From contig JACGZH010000002.1 in the NCBI GenBank assembly GCA_014706385.1, positions 1,922,001 through 1,986,000 of the forward strand: a stretch of 64,000 nt of DNA, given 5' to 3'. This DNA comes from Phaffia rhodozyma. Taxonomy: Eukaryota > Basidiomycota > Tremellomycetes > Cystofilobasidiales > Mrakiaceae. Both the position numbers and the translations under genes were made by a program. Under the pieces are notes generated by a model. It did not search any database. It was not told the DNA's origin and worked only from the letters and a program-made list of their open reading frames with translations. This document shows positions 1 through 9,382 of this stretch, in pieces. The number at the start of each line of letters is the position of its first letter. The first letter of the stretch is position 1.

Positions 1-2793
1 GAAATCATCGGTGTACAAGTACTGAACCAACAAAAGAATTGAGTAATGATCCACTTTGGGAAGATGAATCCGGGTTCTTCCGTCCTCTATTACTTCCGCC
101 CAAACGCCCCTGTTTCCTCCAGACGGCGTCTTTTTGACAGCGACAAGCTCGGAAAGCAGTCGCCGGATGACCGGACTCCTTGCTGCTATGATCGTTCGAT
201 GAACAGGGGTATCCCTTCCGGCCGTACGGAGTACACAATCGCTTCCTGCAATGCCGATCAACGGAGGATATGCCGAAGCTGGCTGCCACTCTTCGCATAT
301 TTCAGTCAACCGACATGCTACCTTGATGTCTGATTGAATCACATATGGTTCCAAGTCCCCATCTAGGTCGTCTCTTGAAATTGTATGTTCCTCTGCCTTA
401 GGCAGGAATGTCTCCTTCTGTCTGCTCTCCTGCCATCGACGAACATGAGGGATCAGAAGCATCAGGTCCTCTCCCACCGAGTTTCCAGTGATATCGACAG
501 GTTTAGGGGATGCATCTACACGAACGGCGGCGAAGGCGCCAGATTCGTTGGCGGCAACTTTGATGACTCGTTGGAGATAAGGGATTCGCTGAAATTTATA
601 CGTTTTGGAGCCAGAAGCAAATCCGGTGGGATTGCTGGAAACGTTGCCTTTATTGTTCCGAGTTCGGACAAACACATGCCCAGACTGGGTGCACACAATG
701 ATCATTCCGTCAGACCCTAGGGCCACATCCCGAACAGCCTAAGTTTGGAAAGAAAGAACATGAAAAGGCGGTGAGCAGAAGCGGACATACGTGGATGGAC
801 AAATCACAAATCGGGGGAACAAAGAAGGATCGAACTCACCGTAAATCGTTTTCGAAGAGCCCATGCCCTCTGTGGCTTCACCATTTTCTGTGCTGTACTT
901 CCTACCGCCACAGCCTCCCGCTCAGCCACCAAGGGGTTCGGTAAACTAAACGTGTACACATCCCCCAGCGAGGTCAAACACGCAAATGTGATTCCACAGC
1001 TCGTGATCTTAACCACCTGCAGTTTCTTCTGGGATCCTGGTGGTCGATAAGTCGCTGACTCTGCAAACCGCCGGTGATTGGGAAATTGAATCTTGAAAGA
1101 TGTTCCGTGATAAAAGACAAGGACTTCATGAGTGGAGAGGAGACAGGCAAGCGCGTAATCGGTGATTGCAAGACCGATCACAGTCTGATGGGCACCGGCC
1201 ACTTTTCGGGGATATATCTGAGCAGAATTTGGGCCACTGTCGTATCCCAGGTGACCGTTGTTGTATCCCCCTAAGAACGAAGACACAAATTGTATTCACC
1301 AAACAGATCAGACGACTAGTTGAGAAAAGAAACAATTCTGAGAAAGAGCAATCAGGACTAACATGTCCACACAGAGTCTTCCGTCCAACATGCACTCGAA
1401 CATCGACTGGCTACCACGCCCAACACCTTTTCTTTTTTGAAACCACCAACAATCCTTCTAGGCGTCGTCTGGATTGCTTCCTCTGGCGCGGTCTGGAATT
1501 TCGATCCTAGAGCAGGAGCCTCTACCGGGTATCCAAGAACACTGAACTTATTGAGTCCCCAGGAGTATATATGTCCATGGGCATTAAGCGCGAGAGTATG
1601 ATCTTGTCCGAGAGCAATCGACACGATCTGTTGAGGGAAAGAAGGTATCGGAGCCATGTCGTACTGGGTGTGTATAGAACGGCCTAACCTTCCACCAGAT
1701 CCGAATCCGCAGAGGTTGAGATTGCTTGATGATTCCGTTGTGATAACAGCTGTTGTAGAGTTTGAGAATAGATGTTTTTTTGTCAGATTGAGCACTTTGA
1801 GACAGTACAGCCCAAAGCGAAGAAAACAGACACACCTGTGTGAAGCTTGGCCATCACGACGTCCTTCACGCCCACCGGATCAAACCTTCGAATATCGGAT
1901 TTAATCTCAATGGTCTCCTCTTTTGTGTCTTCTTCACTAGACTCATCTTCCTCATCTGTATTACTATCGCTCTCGGTTTCCTCTTGATTCGTAAACTGCG
2001 CGGCTTTTGGATGAATCTTCTTCTCTGCGCGTACAAGGTGAACCTTTTCGGGCAAAATGCGGTCACCTCCGTCCCCGGATCCGAGGACACAGTTTCTGTT
2101 AGTGCCCCAAGTGAAAAGAATCTGCTTCGTAGAGGTTGATTCCGCCGGGTTTGTCTAAATACGATGCGCGACCAAAGAAGAAAACAGCATCAGCAGTCTG
2201 ATCCCGATCACGCACGACGCGACAGAGAAGGAATCGGCGGAGAGAGACAAAATGCTCACCCCTTCTACAGTACTGTTGTAGAGATCGTAGCATGTCAAGC
2301 CTTCTCCATCCTTAACCTTGGGATCGATCCGGTCATCTAACAATAGAATCCTAGCGACTTCGAGGTTTCCAGCATACAATGCTCGATGAAGCGCCGTCCA
2401 ACCAGATTCAATATCCTGTAGATTGACATTCAGCCCATTCTTTGGACTGAGATCAAGTAAAAGTTTGAGATAATCGACTGCTGTTGACTCTTGTGGTGAG
2501 GACGCAACGAGATGAAGGATCGTCCGCCCGTATCGATCTCGAGAGTTGATGTCAACTCGACCGGACGAGCTCGAGAGAGCGCCGTGGATGACTGAGGCTG
2601 GCTGCCAGCTTTTAGGACCGGAGGAGGGACCGGTCCAATTTAGGGTTGAGGACGATGAACCTCCGAGATTACCATTAGGGTTAAAGGACGAGTTACTCCC
2701 ATTGGGACCTCCATTCGGAGAGGTTCGTTCGAGAAGCCGTTTAAATTCCTTCTTTGCAAGTAAGAGGAACGCATTATGGAGGGGACAACCCAT
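1..2793 (-). CDS. IBTK-like ankyrin / RCC1 / BTB protein (3' end off window)
   Basis: Starts at the ATG at 2793. The first exon (2793-2260) encodes ankyrin repeats (YGRTILHLVASSP, GWTALHRALYAGN). After an intron come RCC1-type repeats (ILFTWGTNRNCVLGSG, CGFGSGGRLGR, HIYSWGLNKFSVLG), then a region ending in a BTB/POZ start (DCVLRTAGRDTPVHRTII) and cut by the window edge. Ankyrin, RCC1 and BTB in this order match the IBTK family, whose members act as Cullin-3 ubiquitin ligase adaptors in animals; that role here is inference. Introns are visible at about 2259, 1800, 1357, 839 and 740. An acidic Glu/Asp/Ser-rich stretch (about 1900-2000) lies inside the RCC1 region. It is head-to-head with the oxidoreductase gene at 3377. 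Family assignment is good; some exon borders are approximate. Confidence 0.82.
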
Positions 2794-3376
2794 GAAAGTT
2801 GTAGGAAGGTTGAAAACGGTTCAAGCTGAAAGAGAGAAGAAGACTCTTTTTCTGCTTGTACTGTTTTCTGGCAAAGAGACCGGCGAGAAGGTCGATGTGT
2901 GCCTATTTGAAAAGTGGAGATCAATATTATGTCTACCGGTGGAATCTATAGAAACAGAGGCAAGACTTGAGCGAAAGATGATTGGTCGATGACGCTGAGA
3001 TGGCTAGAAGCAGCTTTCTCTGAGACCCACTTGACGAAAGATTCTTTGCGTGCGCTGAAGCAGGACACCCAGATTGGTCCTGGACAGAAAGAGCAAGAGA
3101 TGGGAGATGGAAAGAGAACGGAGAGCCTGTCGAGCGAACGAGAGTTGAAGGTGTTGATCGAAGGAACGTTTGTGGCGAGTGTAGAAGGAGCAGGGAAGGA
3201 AGAGGGAGGGTAACGGGGGGTGTTAATTAAGTATACTCAAGTATATTCAAATAATTCAAATACTAACAACCCGTTTGCCCGTCTGCCCGTTGATATCACT
3301 CACAGAAGAACTCACGAGAGCGTATTCGTTCGCTTGTAGATATCAGTTCGACTCCCAATCTGTTCTCTAATCCAGT
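2794..3376. promoter_or_regulatory. Divergent intergenic region, IBTK-like / oxidoreductase
   Basis: Non-coding 583 bp between two divergent starts. It holds an A/T-rich patch near 3230-3262 made of near-repeats of AAGTATACTC / AAGTATATTC / AAATAATTC. No clear TATA box position or known binding site could be fixed. Confidence 0.4.
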
Positions 3377-5549
3377 ATGAAGTCGTCTCGGGATCCTTCA
3401 GATGCGGATGCAAGATACTCTTCCAGAAAGCGGGCCATTAAGGTTGCCGTTGTTGGCTCGGGCTTGGCAGGATTGACGACCGTCTGGTTGTTGATGCGAA
3501 AGCTTGAAGAAGAAAGGAAGCAAGGGAGGATAGTCGAAGTCCATCTGTTTGAAAAGGTTCGTCTTCATCCGCTTGTCTGACCATGATTGACCGTCTGTGT
3601 CGATCTGTTTTTCTCCCTCTTCAGAAGAAAGAACAATAGATGAAGAGAGAATCGCTTGTTCGACAAACAGGAGCGCAAGCTGATCTGTCGTCACTTCGAC
3701 CCCATTCTTAGGCTCCCTCAATAGGATTCTTCTCGAATTCCCTTGATGTGCCATTATCATCACCAAAACCTGGAGGAAAGCAGACGTGGGCCGTAGATGT
3801 CCCCATGCGCTCTTTCCAAGGAGGTAGGTCTCGGCTTTTGTATTTAACTTACTCCTCTTCTTTCGATGATGCTGATGCCAATGTGAACAATGAATGACTA
3901 TCTCTCGGAACAAGGTTATTACCCTCGGCTGATTGCTATGTACCGCTCACTTGGAATTTCTATATCACCAACATCCTTCAGTTATTCCTTCTCACACCAC
4001 ATCCCGTTAACAACACACTTCATTCACTCTGGAGCTTCCGGGCTGTCCATACCTGCCCTTCCAACCACGTCCTCCCCTTTCAGCTTTACACGCGCGCTTC
4101 TCAGGCTTCTAGGTTACGCCTTGGGATACGTGTATCTCCTCATATTGACCATTTGGTACTCCTGGACTGGGATGGGTGGAGGAGAGGTTGGTGATTGGAT
4201 GCGCAGAACAGGGAAGCACACGTGGGGTAGCCTGATTGGGAGTGCCTGGGAGGGGTTCATCAAGGAGATAGTCTTCAGCTTGTTTGGAGCTGTTGCGACT
4301 TGCTCGGATGCAGAGATAGAACGAATGGACGTCGGATTGATCTTCGGTGAGAGACGATCAAACTTTTTGAGTGCTACCGTACTTCTATGATAACCAAGTT
4401 AAACCTCGTTGCTTCGTGACGAACTTTCAACTCAGATTACATATATCTCACCCTCTTCACTTCTCATTATACCGTTCCTTCCAACTCGAGCTCCATCTCT
4501 CAAGCTCTCCTCTCCGCCCTTCCTCGATCGCACATCCATCTTAATACCACCATCACCGGTCTTCATCGGTCGTTTTCTCAAAATTCTACGACGCTCGTGG
4601 TCAAAGATTCAACCGACTCGGGTTCGGAGCGTGTTCTGGAAGATTTTACTGATGTCGTATTTGCGACTCAGGCCAACCAAGCGAAAGTTCTGCTCAAGGG
4701 CTTCCTAGACGAGTTGACCGAAGCAGACAGAGAGACCGATAAGAAGGGAGAAATCGAGATGTTGCGAGAGGTAGAGCAATCGTTGGGCGAATTCAAATAT
4801 GTTGTGAGGAAAAAATCTTTTTTTTTTCCTTTTTCTTCTCTCGCCTTTGTTGATTCTATCGAGTGCGTGTACTGATCTGATCCGAGTGTTCACCTCACGT
4901 AGCCTGCGATTGTCGTCAACCATCGATCACCCATCGTTCTTCCCGCCCACCCGGCCGATATTAAAGATATCAATCTCGTCCGGCCATCTCCCGACTTTCA
5001 CCCTGATTCATACTCGCCTTCGTCCCCAAGTGCTGGCCGAGACGGCAAAGACTGGAAAAGTAACACAGACGTACCATTCTTTGATCCAGCAGATGGAAAG
5101 ATCTACACAATGGCGACACACGTCGTTCAGTCGCCTGTCAAAGATGAAAGCCCGGTATTTCAGACGACAAACCCGATCGTTCCGATTCCAAAGGAGATGG
5201 TTCTTTCGGTCTCGCAGTTAGAAAGGTCAGTACCGCCCTTTCTTCTTTTACTTCAATCTCCACCATAAGGCTACGCTTCAGTATCATAATTGTTTGAGCT
5301 AATCCTGCCTTGAGTGAATGGATTCCACTTTCCCACTGCAATCACAAAAAAAACAGAGCACTCCCAACTCGAGAATCGGCTGCAATCGTCTCCCGGTTTA
5401 GGCCGTCTCACCCTCTTTCCTTCCAAGGGTTCGCCGGCGTCTGGTTCACCGGCGCCTATGCATTCAAAGGGATCCCCTTGTTGGAGGGCTGTGTGGCCTC
5501 GGCGATGGGCATCGTTGACGGAAAGAATGGGATCTTGGATAGAGATTGA
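3377..5549 (+). CDS. FAD/NAD(P)-binding amine-oxidase-like oxidoreductase
   Basis: The N-terminus after the ATG carries a Rossmann dinucleotide-binding motif (VAVVGSGLAGLTTVWLL) followed by the usual acidic strand end (VEVHLFEK). The next exon joins in frame as APSIGFFSNSLDVPL and then VDVPMRSFQG; the C-terminal exon has FAGVWFTGAYAFKGIPLLEG, which fits the FAD-contacting C-terminal segment of flavin amine oxidases, closest in my recollection to the COG2907-type predicted FAD-binding proteins. Substrate unknown. A hydrophobic stretch (LGYALGYVYLLILTIWY, near 4110-4160) may be a membrane contact. At least five introns (for example from 3557, 3868, 4352, 4800, 5225). It ends at TGA 5547-5549. 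Family call is solid, specific function is not. Confidence 0.75.
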
Positions 5550-6278
5550 TTGCTAGACACTTCCGTCACCTCGCCTTTTTCGCTCTCTTGATTCTGTGTG
5601 CGCGAAAAGGAGAGAGACAGAAAATTGATGATCAATCTGACTGCTCATGTTTCAGCACTCGATGAACGATAGGAACGAAAGAAGCACAAGTTTGATCCAA
5701 GCCGACGTGTGGAATTAATTTTCTCATCGTGAGGCCCGACGGCCATACAAAGATAGATAGAAAGACATCGTATTGGTGGATCGTCCTATAGATACATCAT
5801 GAACAAGACTGTACGTGAGTTGATGAGCTGATACAGTTTCAGAGCGAGGATAGAAGTACACTTGAGGTCGGTCTGAAACTCCATCCATTCAATTGACTCT
5901 CTTAGAGCTCACAGTCGATTAATAGAGCACAAGACGAACGGGTGGCGCTTGGTTCCTCTTTCATTGTCATCTGCATCATCATCACAGGACCAACCAAGTC
6001 AGCCAGAATGAAAGCGACCGAAGATCTACTTAGGTTGACCGATAGATTTCAAAATCACTTGGCATCATTGAATGTCATATCTTGCGGGGATCATGGATTC
6101 ACAAATAAAACATCGACATAAAACCAGAAAGGAAACGGAACACCGTGAACAACCCAGAAAAAAAAGAGAGCAGTCTGTTGAAATCATTGCAAGAATATTA
6201 GCAAGACACAGCATGACGAGTTTACCGAGGAGTATATGGAGGTCATATATTTACCTAATGGCCGGCTTTCTTGAGAGC
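5550..6278. other. Convergent 3' intergenic region
   Basis: 729 bp between the ends of the oxidoreductase (+) and the secreted repeat protein (-). Expected to hold both 3' UTRs. I see no coding signal, RNA gene or repeat. Confidence 0.4.
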
Positions 6279-7610
6279 TCAAGCACTTAGCAACCCAGAG
6301 CCTAGGCTAGAAGATCCACCCTGTTGAAAAAACAAATCGGATCGTCAATCGTACTCTAAACTAGATCGACTCGAGAAGAAAGGGTATTGGAACTCAAGTA
6401 CTCACTTTGCCGTTGGTCAGCTTGGCGATCACTCCTTCAGTGATATCCGCAGGGGACTTTTCGGCAGCCTTGGACTTTTGGACACCGGAGGCTTCAGTAT
6501 CCTTGTGGTCATCATTTTCATCTTCCTCGTTGGCCTATAACATCACAAGTGAGTCTTTCAATCAGAGAAGAAGTAACCAAAAGAAGAGCGGAAAACAGAC
6601 GTACATGCGATCGAGCATCGACATGAACACCAGTCTTCACACCAACACCAGCGTGTACGCCAGTCTCAGCATCAATGTCGGCACCAAGCAGGGAGTCGAC
6701 GGAAGCTTCTAAGTCATGTTCAGCGTCTACGTCGACGCCAACGTCGATGTTTCGGCCAGCAAAGGCATGAGCATCGACCTTAGCGCCAATATCAGCGTGT
6801 ACACCAGTCTCAGCGTGTACGCCAGTCTCAGCATCAATGTCGGCACCAAGCAGGGAGTCGATAGAGGCTTCGAATTCAGGTTCGGCGTCTAAATCGACAT
6901 CGGCGCCGATATTGGCGTCGACATCTCGGAGACTGAGGTGCTCGCCGACCGAAACCTTCACAACAGGAAAACCCATCTACTTAATAATTTGTATCTTTGT
7001 GCTTCAATCTAGCTGGATGAAAAAAGTGTTGATACGAACGTTGGCATCGAGATCGTCACCAGCTGAAACAGCGACCCCAGTCGAAGAGTCCAGAATATGT
7101 CCCAAACCCAAGGAGGTGCTATCGGACAAATCGAGCTGCAAAGAGAAGGAATGATCAACCGAAAAGTGTCTCGTGATGAGCGAGAGAAGCCGCTGATGAA
7201 GCAGTGAGTACAGACTAGAGGACTTACAAGAGATCTAGTAGCAACCTTGCTTCCAAAGAGCTGTTGAAGTCAGTATGGTCAGTTAATGATAGAAGAGATG
7301 AAGACAAACACGGAAACAAATAGCCCAGAGAGGAACATACTCCAAGGGCACCGTGGGTGTCGGTGGAGATCAGTCCATCGAGGATGTTGGCTGAAACATC
7401 GGTCTTTGCTCCGACACCTTGACCATCAGCAGCAACCATAGCTCCGACCGTAGCTTCAGTCATCTGAAAGAGAAAAAATGAGGGGAGAGATCGATGTAAG
7501 TCTGCGGGAACACAGTCGTTATCATTAGTACAAGATCTCACAGGAGTAGGAACAGCAGAAACAGAGGTGAGGATGGCGAATCCCATGGTAACGGCAGAGA
7601 AGGAAAGCAT
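6279..7610 (-). CDS. Secreted, cysteine-free, Asp/Ala/Gly-rich repeat protein
   Basis: Starts at ATG 7610 with a signal peptide (MLSFSAVTMGFAILTSVSA, then VPTP). Seven exons join in frame; one is only 33 nt (LFGSKVATRSL). The mature part alternates short hydrophobic and Asp-rich segments (DVSANILDGLIST, DDLDANMGFPVVKVSVGE) and contains an internal duplication of the unit SLLGADIDAETGVHA, whose DNA is a perfect 51-nt direct repeat (6649-6699 and 6811-6861). No cysteine is visible in the predicted mature chain, and there is no C-terminal hydrophobic tail for a GPI anchor. It ends SSSLGSGLLSA then TGA. The last exon is reached over a donor just after LTNGK. I do not recognise a family; a secreted or cell-wall structural protein is inference. 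Confidence 0.7.
6649..6861. repeat. Perfect 51-nt direct repeat pair inside the secreted protein gene
   Basis: Bases 6649-6699 are repeated exactly at 6811-6861; the offset of 162 nt keeps the reading frame (54 codons). Flanking codons have diverged (for example EASVDSLL against EASIDSLL), so the exact core suggests recent duplication or gene conversion. Confidence 0.85.
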
Positions 7611-8028
7611 GTTTGGTTTGATGGAAAGGGATGGGTTGATGAGTTTGACGTGGAAAAAAAAAGTGTAGAAGAGGTACGGTAGGACTGTGATATAAACAGG
7701 TAGGATGGAGGTAAAGGAGGATGAAGAGAAAGAAAAGGGAGGAATGAGGAAAGAATTCTCTGCCTTCTTATACAAATCAAGACATAGTCAGGGTCCAAAC
7801 AACGAACAGGGCAGAGACTGAGTCAGATTGAACAAGTTGAGGGCCAGGGTTAGCGTATGGACCTGGTGAATGACGACGGTGACGATGATAACAACAACAG
7901 ATCCTAACGTTTGCCTAGGGGAGACATCACATTTCTGTGCCTCGATTGTATCTTTCACATGTGAAGCACATAGAAGAACTGGACAATATGCTCTTTTAGA
8001 AGCGTCCTAGGAACGTACATCACAAGAT
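7611..8028. promoter_or_regulatory. Promoter of the secreted repeat protein
   Basis: 418 bp upstream of ATG 7610, also carrying the 3' UTR of the hydrolase-like gene. On the coding (minus) strand the 100-150 bp before the ATG are strongly pyrimidine-rich (7630-7760), typical of a CT-rich fungal core promoter or leader. Nothing else recognised. Confidence 0.4.
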
Positions 8029-9009
8029 TTAGATTCCCACTCTGTCCATCCACTTTTCAACCTCCAATCTGCCGCTTTCACTATCCGATCCATCAATGTT
8101 TCCTCTAAACCGAAGATGCTCAACCCATCCTCCTTGATCTTGAGCGAGCCGATGTTCTTCTTCAAAGTCGGACATAGGGATTCCAGCCGCAGGGTACATG
8201 ACTCCGATTGGGAACCTGGCCTCGTAGTTGAACTCAGGTAGGGCGGTGGGAAGGATGCCTTCTCGAGGTTCATATGCGGCAGGGGAAGTTGTGTCTGAGA
8301 CAGAAGGCGTCGGAGGTGCGAGGAGGAACATAGCAGACACTGGATGGGATGAGATATAGTTTTGGGCAATGAGAGAGGAGAACGCTCGGGCGAACAGAAC
8401 TGGTGGGAATGGATTGGCAGCGAGCCGGATTTGCTGGTTGAGCTCTGTTTGGGGGGAGAAGACGATATTGAGGGTAGAGATGCAGTCAGTGAACTCATCT
8501 GCGTACGATAGCCGACCGGATTTGGTAAACTGACCGGATGTAAAGTGCTCCATAAGTTCTTCTGATGTTCCTGGTAGGACATCGGGAGGATTGAGATCAA
8601 TCTCGATGCCTTGAGTTCGGTTGGACGAAAGTATTTGGCTTTGAATCAGTACTTGCATCAAAAGTCAACGACGGTACAGATACTCACAGGTGTAACCTCT
8701 GGAGGCGTACATTGCGGACCAATCAGTCCACCCGCCAGCTCCGTCGGCTGTGGGAGCAGTCTTATCCCATGTAGTGGCGCTCAGAAATACAAGAGGAGTG
8801 GGTACTTCTCTAGAGGCGAGCGGAGAGGGCTGCCTGATGAGAAACCTGCCGGTTCCCGGCTTTGTGGACGAAGCGCGTGAAAACAGAGCAAAGCCAGAGA
8901 GAGAGGCTAAATGAGATGATGTCAGCATACTCAAACGAGAATTGAGAGCCAAGCTGAGGTTCAACTTACCTATGGGCTTTGCTGAAGCTCTGATCTGGTT
9001 GAAAAACAT
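8029..9009 (-). CDS. Alpha/beta-hydrolase-like protein, probably mitochondrial, no nucleophile Ser seen
   Basis: Starts at ATG 9009; the N-terminus (MFFNQIRASAKPI, then FSRASSTKPGTGR) is basic and Ser-rich, like a mitochondrial targeting peptide. Exon 2 has PLVFLSATTW...GGWTDWSAMYASRGYTC and exon 3 joins in frame as IEIDLNPPDVLP, the usual start of a lipase-like alpha/beta-hydrolase fold. The elbow region reads PPVLFARAFSSLIAQNYISS followed by HPVSAMFLLAPP; active family members carry GxSxG there (typically GHSxG), but here the aligned residues are ARAFS. The last segment ends WMDRVGI then TAA at 8029. Two introns of about 70-80 nt. It could be a pseudo-enzyme or belong to a family with a different active site. 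Shares its upstream region with the zinc-cluster gene. Confidence 0.6.
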
Positions 9010-9382
9010 CTTGAACAGAGAACAAGGTATGGGTGAGTGAGTGAGGGAGTGTGTATGCTGATGTGAGTGTTCGGCTTGTCTGACCGGCGATTGAGCGCGT
9101 CATCATCATGGGTGACCCCAAATGAAACCCCATATGGGGCCCCACTTAACTCCATTTCACCCCATATTTCCCCAAACACCCCATGTCGTGTCCAAATATG
9201 CCCACACCGACACTTGCTTATACACCCTCCCTTAGTCAACTGTGGAAAAAATCATCTATTCTATCATTTACCTCTTCCCCCCTAGGCGATGACTCTTTTA
9301 CTGTTTCTCCCTTTCCGTCTGTTTTTGGCAGGACATCAAGCATACTCTCTCCGTTGAACCATCCACCTTCTCTCTGCTCGAC
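9010..9382. promoter_or_regulatory. Divergent promoter with a CCCCA array
   Basis: 373 bp between the hydrolase-like gene and the zinc-cluster factor. It contains six CCCCA elements at 9116, 9128, 9140, 9160, 9170 and 9179, including the 12-bp palindrome CCCCATATGGGG at 9128-9139. One element (CCCCAC at 9140) also fits the reverse of the CreA/Mig1 consensus SYGGRG. The spacing of roughly one or two helical turns suggests a cluster of protein-binding sites. Confidence 0.55.
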
